DNA of 64,000 bases from Pseudomonadota bacterium (lineage in GTDB: Bacteria > Pseudomonadota > Gammaproteobacteria > Xanthomonadales > Ahniellaceae), in contig JALHNO010000003.1 in assembly GCA_022843465.1 (NCBI GenBank), forward strand, positions 246,955 to 310,954, given 5' to 3'. This document shows positions 1 through 10,376 of this stretch, piece after piece. Position 1 is the stretch's first letter. Every line of letters begins with the position of its first letter. The translations under genes and the position numbers were made by a program. The notes under the pieces are model-generated. The model saw only the letters and a program-made list of their open reading frames with translations. It was not told where the DNA came from and did not search any database.

Positions 1-590
1 ATTGGCTTGAGCGTGTCGGTCTGCCCGAAGTCGGCAAGAAGAAGTGCGAGGAGCTCTCCAAGGGCATGCAGCAGAAGATCCAGTTCATCGCCGCCGTCAT
101 CCACGATCCCGAACTGCTGATCCTGGACGAGCCGTTCAGTGGCCTCGATCCGGTCAACATGCGTCTGCTGCGCGATCTGATCATGGCCCAGCATCAGCGC
201 GGTGCCACGGTGTTGTTTTCCACTCACGTGATGCATCAGGCCGAGCAGCTCTGTGATCACATCGTGATGCTGCATGACGGCCGCAAGGTGCTGGACGATC
301 CGTTGACCAAGATACGTGAACGCAATGCGCCGCGGGCGTTCCGACTGGAGGCGCTCGATCCTGCAGTGGATACGATGGCCGCGCTGAGTGGTTTGCCCTG
401 TGTCGGCCACCTGGCGCGCGAAGATGGCGTTTGTCGCATCGACCTTGTTGATGACGTGGCACTCGACGTTGCAGCTCAGGCGATCGCCGCGCGGGTGGCG
501 CCGAGTCGGCTGGAGCTGATCCGGCCTTCGTTGGAAGACGTATTTGTCGACATTGTGTCGCAGGAACCGATGCAGGAGCAGGCAGCATGA
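1..590 (+). CDS. ABC transporter ATP-binding protein, 5' end missing
   Basis: This is the C-terminal part of an ABC ATPase whose start lies before the window; the frame is open from base 3. The signature motif (ELSKGMQQK, near base 51), Walker B with catalytic Glu (LILDEP, near base 118), the D-loop (SGLDP) and the switch His (STHV) follow in the normal order. The remaining C-terminal stretch of about 90 residues is typical of NatA/YhaQ-like exporters. The stop overlaps the start of the permease by four bases (ATGA), so the two are translationally coupled and probably form one cytoplasmic-membrane exporter. The substrate cannot be told from sequence; sodium, antibiotic or peptide export are all known for this family. 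Confidence 0.93.
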   Translation, partial: WLERVGLPEVGKKKCEELSKGMQQKIQFIAAVIHDPELLILDEPFSGLDPVNMRLLRDLIMAQHQRGATVLFSTHVMHQAEQLCDHIVMLHDGRKVLDDPLTKIRERNAPRAFRLEALDPAVDTMAALSGLPCVGHLAREDGVCRIDLVDDVALDVAAQAIAARVAPSRLELIRPSLEDVFVDIVSQEPMQEQAA

Positions 591-1975
591 AAAAAATTCT
601 GCAGATCGCGCGCCGCGAATTTGCCGCCACTGTGATGACCAAGGGTTTCTTGATCGGCCTGCTGATCATGCCGTTGATGATTGGCGTGATGGCGGTGGCG
701 ATGCCGCTGTTGCTGAATTTCAAGTCGCCTCCGATCAAGGGCGAGATTGCCGTGATCGATCCTACCGGCGAGGTCGTCGAGCGCCTGCGCCTGCAGCTGG
801 CACCCGAGGCCTTTGCCAGCCGGCGACAGGCGATGGACGAACGGCTCAATGCTGCCATGCCGGGCGCCGCGCAGAAGCTCGCCCAGGGCTCGGCTGCCCA
901 GGCCCAGATCCAGGAGTCGCTGAGGCAGGTGCTCGGCGAAGTGCCCGATATCAGCCTCAGCCGGCTTTCGAGCGCGGATGGCCTGGATGCCGCCAAGGAG
1001 CGCTTGTTGCGGGCCAAGTCGGACCCGGGCGCACTGCTCGCCGTAATCGTTCTGGAGCCCGATGCCGTACGTGCGGGCGCATCCGGGGCCGAACTCGGCG
1101 GTTATGCACTCTACGTCCGCGAGAAGCTCGACGACCGACTGATCGGCGAAGTGCGCGATGCGATGAAGACGGCCGTCGTCGATGCCCGCCTCGCTGTGCG
1201 GCAACTGGACGCCGCCGAAATTCGCGCAGTCACGAAATTGGCCTACGTCCGGCCACAGGTCGTGACCCGCGATGGCGATCTCTCCAACGGCGACATCGCC
1301 GGAAAGCTGCTGCCGATGGCGTTCATGGTCCTGATCATGATCGCGGTGATGACCGCCGGCCAGCAGTTGATGACATCGACGATCGAAGAGAAGTCCAGCC
1401 GTGTCGTCGAGGTGCTGCTTGCTGCGGTATCACCGATTGAATTGATGGCGGGCAAGATTCTTGGCCAGATGGGCGTTGGCCTGCTGATGCTGCTGGTCTA
1501 TGGCGGCTTGCTGATACTCGCAATGTTCAGTTTCTCGGTCATGGGACTGATCGATCCGTGGATGCTGTTCTATCTGTTCATCTATTTCGTGATTGCCTTC
1601 ACCACGCTGGCGGCGCTGATGGCAGCGATCGGTGCGGCCGTCAACGAACTGCGTGAGGCCCAGGCCCTGCTGACGCCAGTGATCCTGGTGGCGGTCCTGC
1701 CCAGCATGCTGTGGATGCCGATCAGCAACGATCCGGATTCGCTGTTCGCCACCGTGCTCAGCCTGGTGCCGCCGATCAGTCCGTTCGTGATGATGCTGCG
1801 GCTTGCCTCGAGCACGCCGCCGCCGATGTGGCAGATCCTGTTGTCGATCGCGCTTGGCATCGCGGGCATGCTGGCCGCGGTCTGGTTTGCCGGCAAGGTG
1901 TTCCGGATCGGCCTGCTGATGCATGGCAAGCCGCCCAATCTCGCCACCCTGATCCGCTGGGTGCGGATGGCCTGA
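587..1975 (+). CDS. ABC-2 type transporter permease (NatB-like)
   Basis: A 462-residue membrane protein, partner of the preceding ATPase. It has one N-terminal membrane helix (about residues 20-42), a large periplasmic domain of some 190 residues, and a C-terminal cluster of about five helices (about 240-455). This is the ABC-2/NatB layout. The N-terminus has the conserved basic start (residues 1-15, KKILQIARREF) that precedes the first helix in this family. Length and topology fit sodium-efflux-type or drug-export permeases, but nothing fixes the substrate. The gene starts inside the stop codon of the ATPase gene. Confidence 0.88.
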   Translation: MKKILQIARREFAATVMTKGFLIGLLIMPLMIGVMAVAMPLLLNFKSPPIKGEIAVIDPTGEVVERLRLQLAPEAFASRRQAMDERLNAAMPGAAQKLAQGSAAQAQIQESLRQVLGEVPDISLSRLSSADGLDAAKERLLRAKSDPGALLAVIVLEPDAVRAGASGAELGGYALYVREKLDDRLIGEVRDAMKTAVVDARLAVRQLDAAEIRAVTKLAYVRPQVVTRDGDLSNGDIAGKLLPMAFMVLIMIAVMTAGQQLMTSTIEEKSSRVVEVLLAAVSPIELMAGKILGQMGVGLLMLLVYGGLLILAMFSFSVMGLIDPWMLFYLFIYFVIAFTTLAALMAAIGAAVNELREAQALLTPVILVAVLPSMLWMPISNDPDSLFATVLSLVPPISPFVMMLRLASSTPPPMWQILLSIALGIAGMLAAVWFAGKVFRIGLLMHGKPPNLATLIRWVRMA

Positions 1976-2016
1976 CCGGCGCGCGCCGCCGGCGCCGGCG
2001 ACTGCAAATACTTTGA

Positions 2017-3501
<1,485 letters not shown>

Positions 3502-3606
3502 CCCGGATGCCGTCACCGCAGACTGGCCTGGTCATCCCGAGCCAGCGGCGCCAAACCAGCTGAACCCGTCCGTCCGCGCACCGACCCGCAAGCACTCTGG
3601 AAACCT

Positions 3607-4956
3607 GTGAGCCAAGCAAGACCCCTGCCGGACACGCTCGACCTGCTCGCCCTGCACGCTGCCGATCCGCACCGCTATCCCTGTCTGCTGGAGAGTGTGG
3701 CGCGCGGCGGCGAGCAAGCGCGCTTCGATCTGCTGTTCGTCGCCAATGGCGAGTCCCTGGTGGGTTCAGCTGGCGGTCTGCTCAGGCACGGTGTGGCGGA
3801 GCAGGGCGGCTTCCTGGATGGCTTGCAACACTGGTATGCCGAATGTGCGCGGTCGGCAGCGCCGATGGAGGGCATCCCCTTCGTTGGTGGCTGGGTATTG
3901 CTGCTGGGCTATGAACTGGCGTCCGAGATCGAACCCAGCGTACCGATGCCGCAGCATCCGCTGGCCCTGCCGCAGGCACTGGCCCTGCGCACGCCGATGG
4001 CGATCATGCGCGATCACCGTTCGGGTCGTGTGCAGGCGGTGATCGAATCAGGATTCGAGTCCTGGGCCGAGCCTCTGCTCGAAGTGCTTGCCCGCGCGCC
4101 GGCGCCGATGCCGATCCAGCCACCCAAGCTCAGTGTCGTCGAGGAACCTGCGCAGCGCTATCAGCAGGGCATCGAACGGATCATCGAATACATCGCCGCT
4201 GGCGATGTGTTCCAGGTCAATCTTTCGCGCGCCTGGCGCGGCGAATGGGACCGCGGCCTGCCGCCGGCCGCGCTGTACTCGGCGCTGCGCCATGCCAATC
4301 CGGCACCGTTCGCCGGCATCCTGCAATGGCGCGATCTCTGCGTCGCCAGCAGTTCACCGGAACGTCTGGTCCAGGTCTCGGGCAATCGCGTACAGACGCG
4401 CCCGATCGCCGGAACCCGACCACGTTTCGCTGGCGATGACGATGTCGCCCGTGTCCGCGAGTTGATCGGCAATGCCAAGGAGCGCGCCGAACACATTATG
4501 CTGATCGATCTGGAGCGCAATGATCTGGGTCGGGTCTGTGTGCCCGGCAGTGTGCGGGTCGATGAGCTGATGAGCGTGGAGAGCTACGCCCACGTGCATC
4601 ACATCGTCTCCAATGTCTGTGGCCAACTACGCCCGCAGACAACACCGGTCGATGTCATCCGGGCGGTGTTCCCCGGCGGCACCATCACCGGCTGTCCCAA
4701 GGTGCGCTGCATGCAGATCATCGCCGAACTCGAAGGCGAGGGGCGTGGCTTCTATACCGGTGCGCTCGGCTATCTCGGCGTCGATGGCAGCATGGACCTG
4801 AATATCCTGATTCGCAGCATCACGATTGCCGGATCAATGCTGGAGTTCCGCGCTGGCGGCGGCATCGTGGCTGACTCGGAACCCGGTCGCGAACTCGAAG
4901 AGTCGCGTGCCAAGGCGCGCGGTCTGCTGCGCGCGCTCGATCCGGAGGCGGGCTGA
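3607..4956 (+). CDS. pabB: Aminodeoxychorismate synthase component I
   Basis: A 449-residue chorismate-binding enzyme that aminates chorismate to 4-amino-4-deoxychorismate for p-aminobenzoate and folate synthesis. The C-terminal catalytic domain has GDVFQVNLSRAW, the ERLV strand, the metal-binding DLERNDLGR and GGTITGCPKVRCMQ motifs, and FYTGALGY. The motif that is usually PIKGT in PabB reads PIAGT here, as in TrpE (see findings). It starts at GTG and its stop overlaps pabC (TGATG), which supports a PabB rather than a TrpE role. The amidotransferase subunit PabA is not in the window. Confidence 0.92.
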   Translation: MSQARPLPDTLDLLALHAADPHRYPCLLESVARGGEQARFDLLFVANGESLVGSAGGLLRHGVAEQGGFLDGLQHWYAECARSAAPMEGIPFVGGWVLLLGYELASEIEPSVPMPQHPLALPQALALRTPMAIMRDHRSGRVQAVIESGFESWAEPLLEVLARAPAPMPIQPPKLSVVEEPAQRYQQGIERIIEYIAAGDVFQVNLSRAWRGEWDRGLPPAALYSALRHANPAPFAGILQWRDLCVASSSPERLVQVSGNRVQTRPIAGTRPRFAGDDDVARVRELIGNAKERAEHIMLIDLERNDLGRVCVPGSVRVDELMSVESYAHVHHIVSNVCGQLRPQTTPVDVIRAVFPGGTITGCPKVRCMQIIAELEGEGRGFYTGALGYLGVDGSMDLNILIRSITIAGSMLEFRAGGGIVADSEPGRELEESRAKARGLLRALDPEAG

Positions 4957-5774
4957 TGCTGGCTGCCTGGGTCGATGGCGTTGCCGGTTCTGACCTCCCG
5001 ATCTCCGATCGGGCGTTGCATTATGGCGATGCCATTTTCACTACGCTGCGCGTGCACGCGGCTCAGGCCTGCTGGCTGCAGGCGCATCTGCAACGACTGC
5101 AGCAGGCCGCAGACGCACTGCGGATGCCGATGTTCGACTGGTCGGCCGTGCATGCAGACATTGAGCGCGCCGCTGCACATCCGCAGGCCGGAGTCGTCAA
5201 GGTGATTCTCAGCCGCGGCGATGGCGCACGCGGCTATGCCATCGACGGCAGCATCGGTCGCCGACTTGTCGTCGTCTATGGCAGGCCCGCAACCGACCCT
5301 GCCATCCATGCGCGTGGCGTGGCGCTACGCATTGCCGATCTGGTTCTGTCGGATCAGCCTGCGCTCGCCGGTCTCAAGCACGGCAACCGGCTCGAGCAGA
5401 TTCTGGCGCGTTCGGAGTGCGTCGATCCAGGCATCTACGATGTGCTGCTGGCCGATGCCCGCGGTCATGTGATATCGGCGACATCGGCCAATCTGTTTGC
5501 GCGTTTTGGCGATGAGGTCCGCACGCCGCTGCTGAGCCGAGCCGGGGTCGCCGGTGTCGCCCGATCCCGGATCCTGCAGCAACTCGCCGGCACGGCCGTG
5601 GTCACGGAAATTGCGCTGGATTCGTTGTACCTTGCCGATGAACTGTTTCTGAGCAACTGCGTGCGTGGCATTGTGCCGGTGCGCTCGCTTGGCGATCATC
5701 GCTATACCGGGATGGCGACGGCGCAGGCCTTGATGCGTAGCCTGCACACATCACTCGGTCTGCCGATTCCTTGA
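4956..5774 (+). CDS. pabC: Aminodeoxychorismate lyase
   Basis: A 272-residue fold-type IV PLP enzyme that splits aminodeoxychorismate into p-aminobenzoate and pyruvate. The N-terminal DRALHYGDAIFTTLR motif is characteristic. The PLP-binding Lys is in LKHGNRLEQILAR, and the cofactor phosphate is contacted by the later SATSANLF segment. Length agrees with other PabC proteins. It overlaps the pabB stop and is followed after ten bases by mltG, the standard gammaproteobacterial arrangement. A branched-chain or D-amino acid aminotransferase is the alternative for the fold, but the context argues against it. Confidence 0.93.
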   Translation: MLAAWVDGVAGSDLPISDRALHYGDAIFTTLRVHAAQACWLQAHLQRLQQAADALRMPMFDWSAVHADIERAAAHPQAGVVKVILSRGDGARGYAIDGSIGRRLVVVYGRPATDPAIHARGVALRIADLVLSDQPALAGLKHGNRLEQILARSECVDPGIYDVLLADARGHVISATSANLFARFGDEVRTPLLSRAGVAGVARSRILQQLAGTAVVTEIALDSLYLADELFLSNCVRGIVPVRSLGDHRYTGMATAQALMRSLHTSLGLPIP

Positions 5775-5784
5775 TAGGACAACA

Positions 5785-6801
5785 ATGGCTGCATTCCTGC
5801 GCAAACTGCTGGTGTTTGTCCTGATCGTCGGTGGCGTCGGCGGCTATCTGGTCTGGCAGGACTACAGAAAATTCAGTGATGGCCCGATGCGGTTGTCCGA
5901 GCATGAGCTGGTGCTTGATGTGAAACTGGGTACCTCGTTTGCGCAGATCGTGCGCAAGCTGGAGCGGGAGAAGGTGTCGGACGCGCCGGCGCTGTACTGG
6001 CGCGTGCTCGCGCACGAAATGCGCGTGCTCGATGGACTGCGCGCCGGCGAATACGAAGTGACAGCGGGGATGACGCCACGGACCCTGCTCGATCGCATGG
6101 CCAGGGGCAAGGTGATCCATCACCAGTTCACCATCATCGAAGGCTGGCGCTTCTCCGATCTGCGGCTGGCCTTGAGCAAGGCGCCACTGCTCGAGCAGAC
6201 CATCGGCGGTCTCAGTGACAGCGAGATCATGGCGCGGCTGGGTCGGGCTGATCAGCCCCCTGAAGGGCGATTTCTGCCAGAGACCTATTCGTTCGTGCGC
6301 GGCCAGAGCGATCTGGATGTATTGCGCCGCGCTCATGCATCGATGCAGCAGGCACTGGCACGCGCATGGGCCATGCGACCGGCGGATTCGCCGCTGAAAA
6401 GCGAGGACGAGATGCTGATTCTGGCCTCGATCGTCGAGAAGGAAACCGGACAACCGGGCGATCGCGCGGATATCGCGGGCGTCTTCATGCGCAGGCTCAA
6501 GCTCGGCATGAAACTGCAGACCGACCCGACCGTCATCTACGGTATCGGCGCTTCCTACAACGGCAACATCACCCGCGTCCATCTGCAGACCGATACGCCA
6601 TTCAATACCTATACGCGTTTTGGTCTTCCGCCGACGCCGATTGCCCTGCCCGGTGTCGCGGCGCTGACGGCGGTGGCCCAGCCTGCGGACGGCGATGCGC
6701 TGTATTTTGTCTCGCGCGGCGATGGCAGCAGCCAGTTCTCGGCGACGCTGGATGAGCACAATGCGGCCGTCAGGAAATACCAGCTGCGAGGTGGTCGATG
6801 A
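5785..6801 (+). CDS. mltG: Endolytic murein transglycosylase
   Basis: A 338-residue inner-membrane enzyme of the YceG/MltG family that cuts nascent glycan strands and ends peptidoglycan chain growth. An N-terminal membrane anchor spans about residues 7-24. The catalytic domain has FLPETYSF, the active-site Glu in ASIVEKETG, LQTDPTVIYGIG and the closing GLPPTPIALPG motif. These are the hallmark motifs of the family, and length is normal. It lies between pabC and tmk, and its stop overlaps the tmk start (ATGA). Confidence 0.95.
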   Translation: MAAFLRKLLVFVLIVGGVGGYLVWQDYRKFSDGPMRLSEHELVLDVKLGTSFAQIVRKLEREKVSDAPALYWRVLAHEMRVLDGLRAGEYEVTAGMTPRTLLDRMARGKVIHHQFTIIEGWRFSDLRLALSKAPLLEQTIGGLSDSEIMARLGRADQPPEGRFLPETYSFVRGQSDLDVLRRAHASMQQALARAWAMRPADSPLKSEDEMLILASIVEKETGQPGDRADIAGVFMRRLKLGMKLQTDPTVIYGIGASYNGNITRVHLQTDTPFNTYTRFGLPPTPIALPGVAALTAVAQPADGDALYFVSRGDGSSQFSATLDEHNAAVRKYQLRGGR

Positions 6802-7445
6802 GCACAACGCGCGGCCGCCTGATCAGTTTCGAAGGCGGCGAGGGGGCTGGCAAGAGCACGGTCATCCAGGCGGTGCAGGCGCGCCTGCGCGAACGCGCGA
6901 TCGGCTTCGAGAGTACCCGTGAGCCAGGTGGCACGCCGCTGGCCGAGGCCATCCGCGCCTTGGCCCTGAGCGCGGAATGGCAGGGCCGCATGTGTGCCGA
7001 GACCGAACTGCTGCTGGTGTTCGCCGCGCGTGCCCAGCATGTGCGCGAGCGCATACTGCCCCTGCTGGAAGCCGGTACCTGGGTGATTGCCGACCGCTTC
7101 ACCGACGCCAGTTTTGCCTATCAGGGTGGTGGCCGTGGTCAGCCGGAGGAACGTATTCGCGCGCTCGAGAGCTGGGCGGCCTGTGATCTGCAGCCCGACC
7201 TGACATTTCTGCTCGACCTCCCTGTGCAGACGGGACTGGCGCGCGCCGATGCACGCGGACCGCGCGACCGTATGGAGTTGGAGCAGGAATCGTTTTTCGA
7301 GCGGGTCCGAGTGGCGTATCTGCGGCGGGCAGCTCAGTCGCCGGAGCGGTTCCGCATCATCGATGCCAGCCGTCCCCGTGAGGAAGTGGCCGACAGCGTG
7401 CTGCAGGCCCTCGATGCCTGGTTGGCGACGGTGGTGCCGGCATGA
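6798..7445 (+). CDS. tmk: Thymidylate kinase
   Basis: A 215-residue dTMP kinase that makes dTDP for DNA synthesis. The P-loop FEGGEGAGKST is at about residues 11-21, the substrate-binding DRF motif is in VIADRFTDASFAYQG, and the DLP segment (LLDLPVQTGLARA) leads into the lid. The gene overlaps both its neighbours by four bases (ATGA with mltG upstream, ATGA with holB downstream), so the three are one translationally coupled unit. Confidence 0.96.
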   Translation: MSTTRGRLISFEGGEGAGKSTVIQAVQARLRERAIGFESTREPGGTPLAEAIRALALSAEWQGRMCAETELLLVFAARAQHVRERILPLLEAGTWVIADRFTDASFAYQGGGRGQPEERIRALESWAACDLQPDLTFLLDLPVQTGLARADARGPRDRMELEQESFFERVRVAYLRRAAQSPERFRIIDASRPREEVADSVLQALDAWLATVVPA

Positions 7446-8413
7446 GCCTGCAACCCTGGCTCCAGGAGCCCTGGCAGAAACTGCAGGCGCGGCGCGCCAG
7501 CGGCCAGCTCGCGCATGCCCTGCTGCTGGCCGCGCCCGCGGGCCTCGGCAAGCGCAGCCTCGCCGAGGCACTGCAGGCCAGTCTGCTGTGCGAGACAGTA
7601 CAACCCGATGGAATGGCCTGTGGACGCTGCCGCAGCTGCCAGTTGCGGTTGGCCGGCAGTCATGCCGATTGTCTGCGGATTGGCCTCGAGTTGCGAGACG
7701 ATGGCAAGCTCCGCAGTGAAATCACCGTCGACCAGATTCGTGGTCTGTGCGCGCGCTTTGCCCAGACCAGTGCCCGTGGCGGCTGGCGCATCGCCATCAT
7801 CGATCCCGCCGATGCGCTCAATCACAGCGCCGCCAACGCCCTGCTGAAAACACTGGAGGAACCGGAGCCGGGCGCGATGATGGTGCTGGTCGCCGACGAT
7901 CCGGGAAAGTTGCCCGCCACCATCCGCAGTCGCTGCCAGCGCGTGCTGATCACGCCACCGGGCAGTACCGAGGCCCTGCAATGGATGGTCGCCCAGGGTG
8001 TCGATCCGGCCGATGCCGAATTCGCATTGTGCCTCGCCGATGGCAATCCTGGTGAGGCGATGGAACTGGCCAGCGCCGAGTCGCAGCGCCTGATCAAGGC
8101 GGTGATCGACGATGTCGTGGCGGTGCTCGAAGGTCGCGATCTGGTTGGCGTCGCGGCGCGCTGGAACGACGAACACGCAGCGCTGCGCCTGCGTACGCTG
8201 GCGCGCCTGATCACCAGTGGATTGCGCGCGGGTGTCGGTGCGGCGCGCAGCGACCTGGCGCGTCTGAACGGCCTGCTCGGAAAACTTGATTTCGACAAGC
8301 TCAGCCGCAGCTGGGATCAGCTGAACTGGGCGCGCAGCCAGCTGGATACGCCGGTGCGCAGCGATTTGCTGATTCTTGACGCGCTTGGCCGGGTGCGGGC
8401 CGCCCTGGTCTGA
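7442..8413 (+). CDS. holB: DNA polymerase III delta' subunit
   Basis: A 323-residue clamp-loader subunit of the replicative polymerase. The zinc module is visible as CETVQPDGMACGRCRSC, matching the CxxCxxC arrangement of DnaX/HolB proteins. The RIAIIDPADALNHSAANALLKTLEEP stretch (split here as RIAIIDPADALN and LLKTLEEP) holds the SRC-like AAA+ core, with the SRC motif in TIRSRCQ. No working P-loop is seen, as expected for delta'. It starts within the tmk stop and closes the tightly linked part of the operon; pilZ follows after 182 bases. Confidence 0.94.
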   Translation: MSLQPWLQEPWQKLQARRASGQLAHALLLAAPAGLGKRSLAEALQASLLCETVQPDGMACGRCRSCQLRLAGSHADCLRIGLELRDDGKLRSEITVDQIRGLCARFAQTSARGGWRIAIIDPADALNHSAANALLKTLEEPEPGAMMVLVADDPGKLPATIRSRCQRVLITPPGSTEALQWMVAQGVDPADAEFALCLADGNPGEAMELASAESQRLIKAVIDDVVAVLEGRDLVGVAARWNDEHAALRLRTLARLITSGLRAGVGAARSDLARLNGLLGKLDFDKLSRSWDQLNWARSQLDTPVRSDLLILDALGRVRAALV

Positions 8414-8595
8414 GTCTGAGCTGACCTCCCGAATCGGGCGCGGTTGAGCATCAAGACCGCTGCCCAGCAAGCCGCCGATACAGGTCAGCCTCGGCGCGGT
8501 CGCTTGCGCAGCTGTAGCCCGCGCCCGCATACTCGCGTTCAGGGGTCCGACCGGATTCCGCAGGGCGATTCCGCCAATAGCGTGGGGAGAGTGCA

Positions 8596-8961
8596 ATGGC
8601 CGCAGGTCCGATGGGTGGAGTACCAAGACAGGGCATTCTGTCGCTGGCCATCAAGGACAAGGGCGCGCTCTACAACGCCTATATGAGCTTTGTAAAAGGT
8701 GGCGGCTTGTTCGTGCCGACCACCAAGCGCTACAACCTGGGCGATGAGGTCTTCATCCTGCTCTCCCTGATGGATGAGAAGGACCGCCTGCCGGTTGCTG
8801 GCAAGGTTGTCTGGATCACGCCGCCGGGTGCCCAGGGCAATCGCACCGCCGGCATCGGCGTGCAGTTCAACGAGTCGGCCGACGGCGAGGCCGCGAAATC
8901 CAAGATCGAAGCGACGCTGGCAGGCTCGCTGTCCGCGGAACGCATGACCCACACCATGTAG
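8596..8961 (+). CDS. pilZ: Type IV pilus PilZ domain protein
   Basis: A 121-residue PilZ protein needed for type IV pilus assembly. It matches the short, c-di-GMP-independent class found next to holB in xanthomonads: the core KGGGLFVPT and the final GIGVQFNE strand are present, but the RxxxR nucleotide-binding motif is absent from the N-terminal part. The ATG has a GGGAGAG ribosome site seven bases before it. Position directly after holB is the usual one in Xanthomonadales and Pseudomonas. In that class PilZ acts through FimX and PilB, which are not in this window. Confidence 0.92.
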   Translation: MAAGPMGGVPRQGILSLAIKDKGALYNAYMSFVKGGGLFVPTTKRYNLGDEVFILLSLMDEKDRLPVAGKVVWITPPGAQGNRTAGIGVQFNESADGEAAKSKIEATLAGSLSAERMTHTM

Positions 8962-8972
8962 CTGGGTCGCAC

Positions 8973-9671
8973 ATGCAGCCAATCGGCACGTCAGGCATCC
9001 TGCCCTTGGCTGGCGCTCGCGTTGTCTGGCGGCTTGGTTTCGCCATCGTGCTGCTTGCCCTCGCGCTGATCAGCAGCGACTTCCTGCAGGCGGTTTACAA
9101 CAAGTATCACCGGCTGGACCCCGCGGCCTACACCATGTTCTGGACGCGACGCGGCTGGTTGTGGACCCATCTTGCCGGCGGCGCACTCACCATCATTTTG
9201 GGGCCGATCCAGTTTCTGACGCAGTGGCCGCGGTCCCTTCCGCAACTGCACCGATGGACAGGCCGGATCTACCTGACCGGCATGCTCGTCGCCTGCGTGG
9301 GTGCCACCGGGCTGATTGCCAACTCGCCGGCTCCGTTCGCCATCCGCGCGGCGTTCGCCGCCACTGCCCTGGTGTGGTTGACGACAGCCCTGTCCGGATT
9401 GACCGCGATCCGTGGCGGACGAGCGCGGTCGCATCGTCGCTGGATGCTGCGCAACTACATCGTGACGCTGTCACCCATTACGTTCCGGGCACTGCTGGAG
9501 GTTCCAGGCCTGATAGCACTCCCGCCCTCGCCGGCGATGATCGCGATCTTGCTGTGGTCGAGTTGGCTGCTGCCTCTGCTGATCAGTGAGGCGATCTATC
9601 GCATCATTGACCGCGCGGGCCTGCGGCCCAGCGGTTCATTCAAGCCGGCGCCGCTTAGCGGCGCGGCTTGA
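8973..9671 (+). CDS. DUF2306-type multi-pass membrane protein
   Basis: A 232-residue integral membrane protein with about six hydrophobic segments (near residues 20-37, 63-83, 100-120, 128-148, 163-180, 188-208). Polar His/Arg motifs follow the second and fourth helices (LHRWTGRIYL, RSHRRWMLRNY), a pattern of the DUF2306 family. The function of that family is not established. It starts 11 bases after the pilZ stop and may be cotranscribed. The assignment rests on topology and the His-containing motifs only. Confidence 0.68.
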   Translation: MQPIGTSGILPLAGARVVWRLGFAIVLLALALISSDFLQAVYNKYHRLDPAAYTMFWTRRGWLWTHLAGGALTIILGPIQFLTQWPRSLPQLHRWTGRIYLTGMLVACVGATGLIANSPAPFAIRAAFAATALVWLTTALSGLTAIRGGRARSHRRWMLRNYIVTLSPITFRALLEVPGLIALPPSPAMIAILLWSSWLLPLLISEAIYRIIDRAGLRPSGSFKPAPLSGAA

Positions 9672-9688
9672 TTCGTGTGTCAGACCGT

Positions 9689-10126
9689 ATGAGCATCGAC
9701 GCCTGGTTTCACAATGAGCGCTTGCATCGAGCTGCCGAAGCCGGCGACCTTGAGTCGGTGCAACGTCTGGTTGCTGAGGGCTGTGACGTAAACGCGTTCG
9801 ATGAGGCCCTGGCCAGGACACCCTTGCATTACGCGGCACAGGGAGAAAATTTTTCTGTTGCCAGCTATCTGCTGGCGGCGGGTGCGGATGTCAACGCGCA
9901 CGACGCAGAGCAGTGTGGAGACACGCCCTTGGGGCACGTCGCGGCGTCATGTTCCTTCGCGATGGCCGAACTGCTCCTGAAAGCCGGCGCCAATCCTGCT
10001 ATTCCGGGTTGGATGGCGTTGACTGCGCTGCACCGTGCAGCGGAGCGCAAGAAGCCGGAGGGGGTCAGGGTTCATGAACTCATGCTGGCCTACGCACGCA
10101 AGAAGTTTGGCTGGCGCGCCGCCTGA
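9689..10126 (+). CDS. Small ankyrin-repeat protein
   Basis: A 145-residue protein made almost wholly of ankyrin repeats. Repeat-like units begin at LHRAAEAGDLESVQRLV, TPLHYAAQGENFSVASYLL, TPLGHVAASCSFAMAELLL and TALHRAAERKKPEG. It lacks a signal peptide, so it is probably a cytoplasmic protein-binding module. An in-frame TTG at 9668 overlapping the previous stop is an alternative start; the ATG at 9689 is preferred by codon type, though no strong ribosome site is visible. Partner unknown. Confidence 0.75.
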   Translation: MSIDAWFHNERLHRAAEAGDLESVQRLVAEGCDVNAFDEALARTPLHYAAQGENFSVASYLLAAGADVNAHDAEQCGDTPLGHVAASCSFAMAELLLKAGANPAIPGWMALTALHRAAERKKPEGVRVHELMLAYARKKFGWRAA

Positions 10127-10376
10127 TCGAACGTTGGAGCAGACCTGTGTACCGCAACCGGCACGCAACCCAAATGCCGCGTGCGGGCTGCGTCATGCGG
10201 GCGGGTTGGCCGGGATGTCAGATAGTGCCTTGGCCAGGCGCGTCGCCGTTCTCATTGAGTCAGGACGTGTCCCGGTGTTCCAGAATATTCGGCACGGAGT
10301 ATGCTTGCTGATACCAGTTGCGAAGGATTGCCGCAGCCAAGTCCGTGCGTGCAGGGCGCCGATCAAGAAGCCGCGA

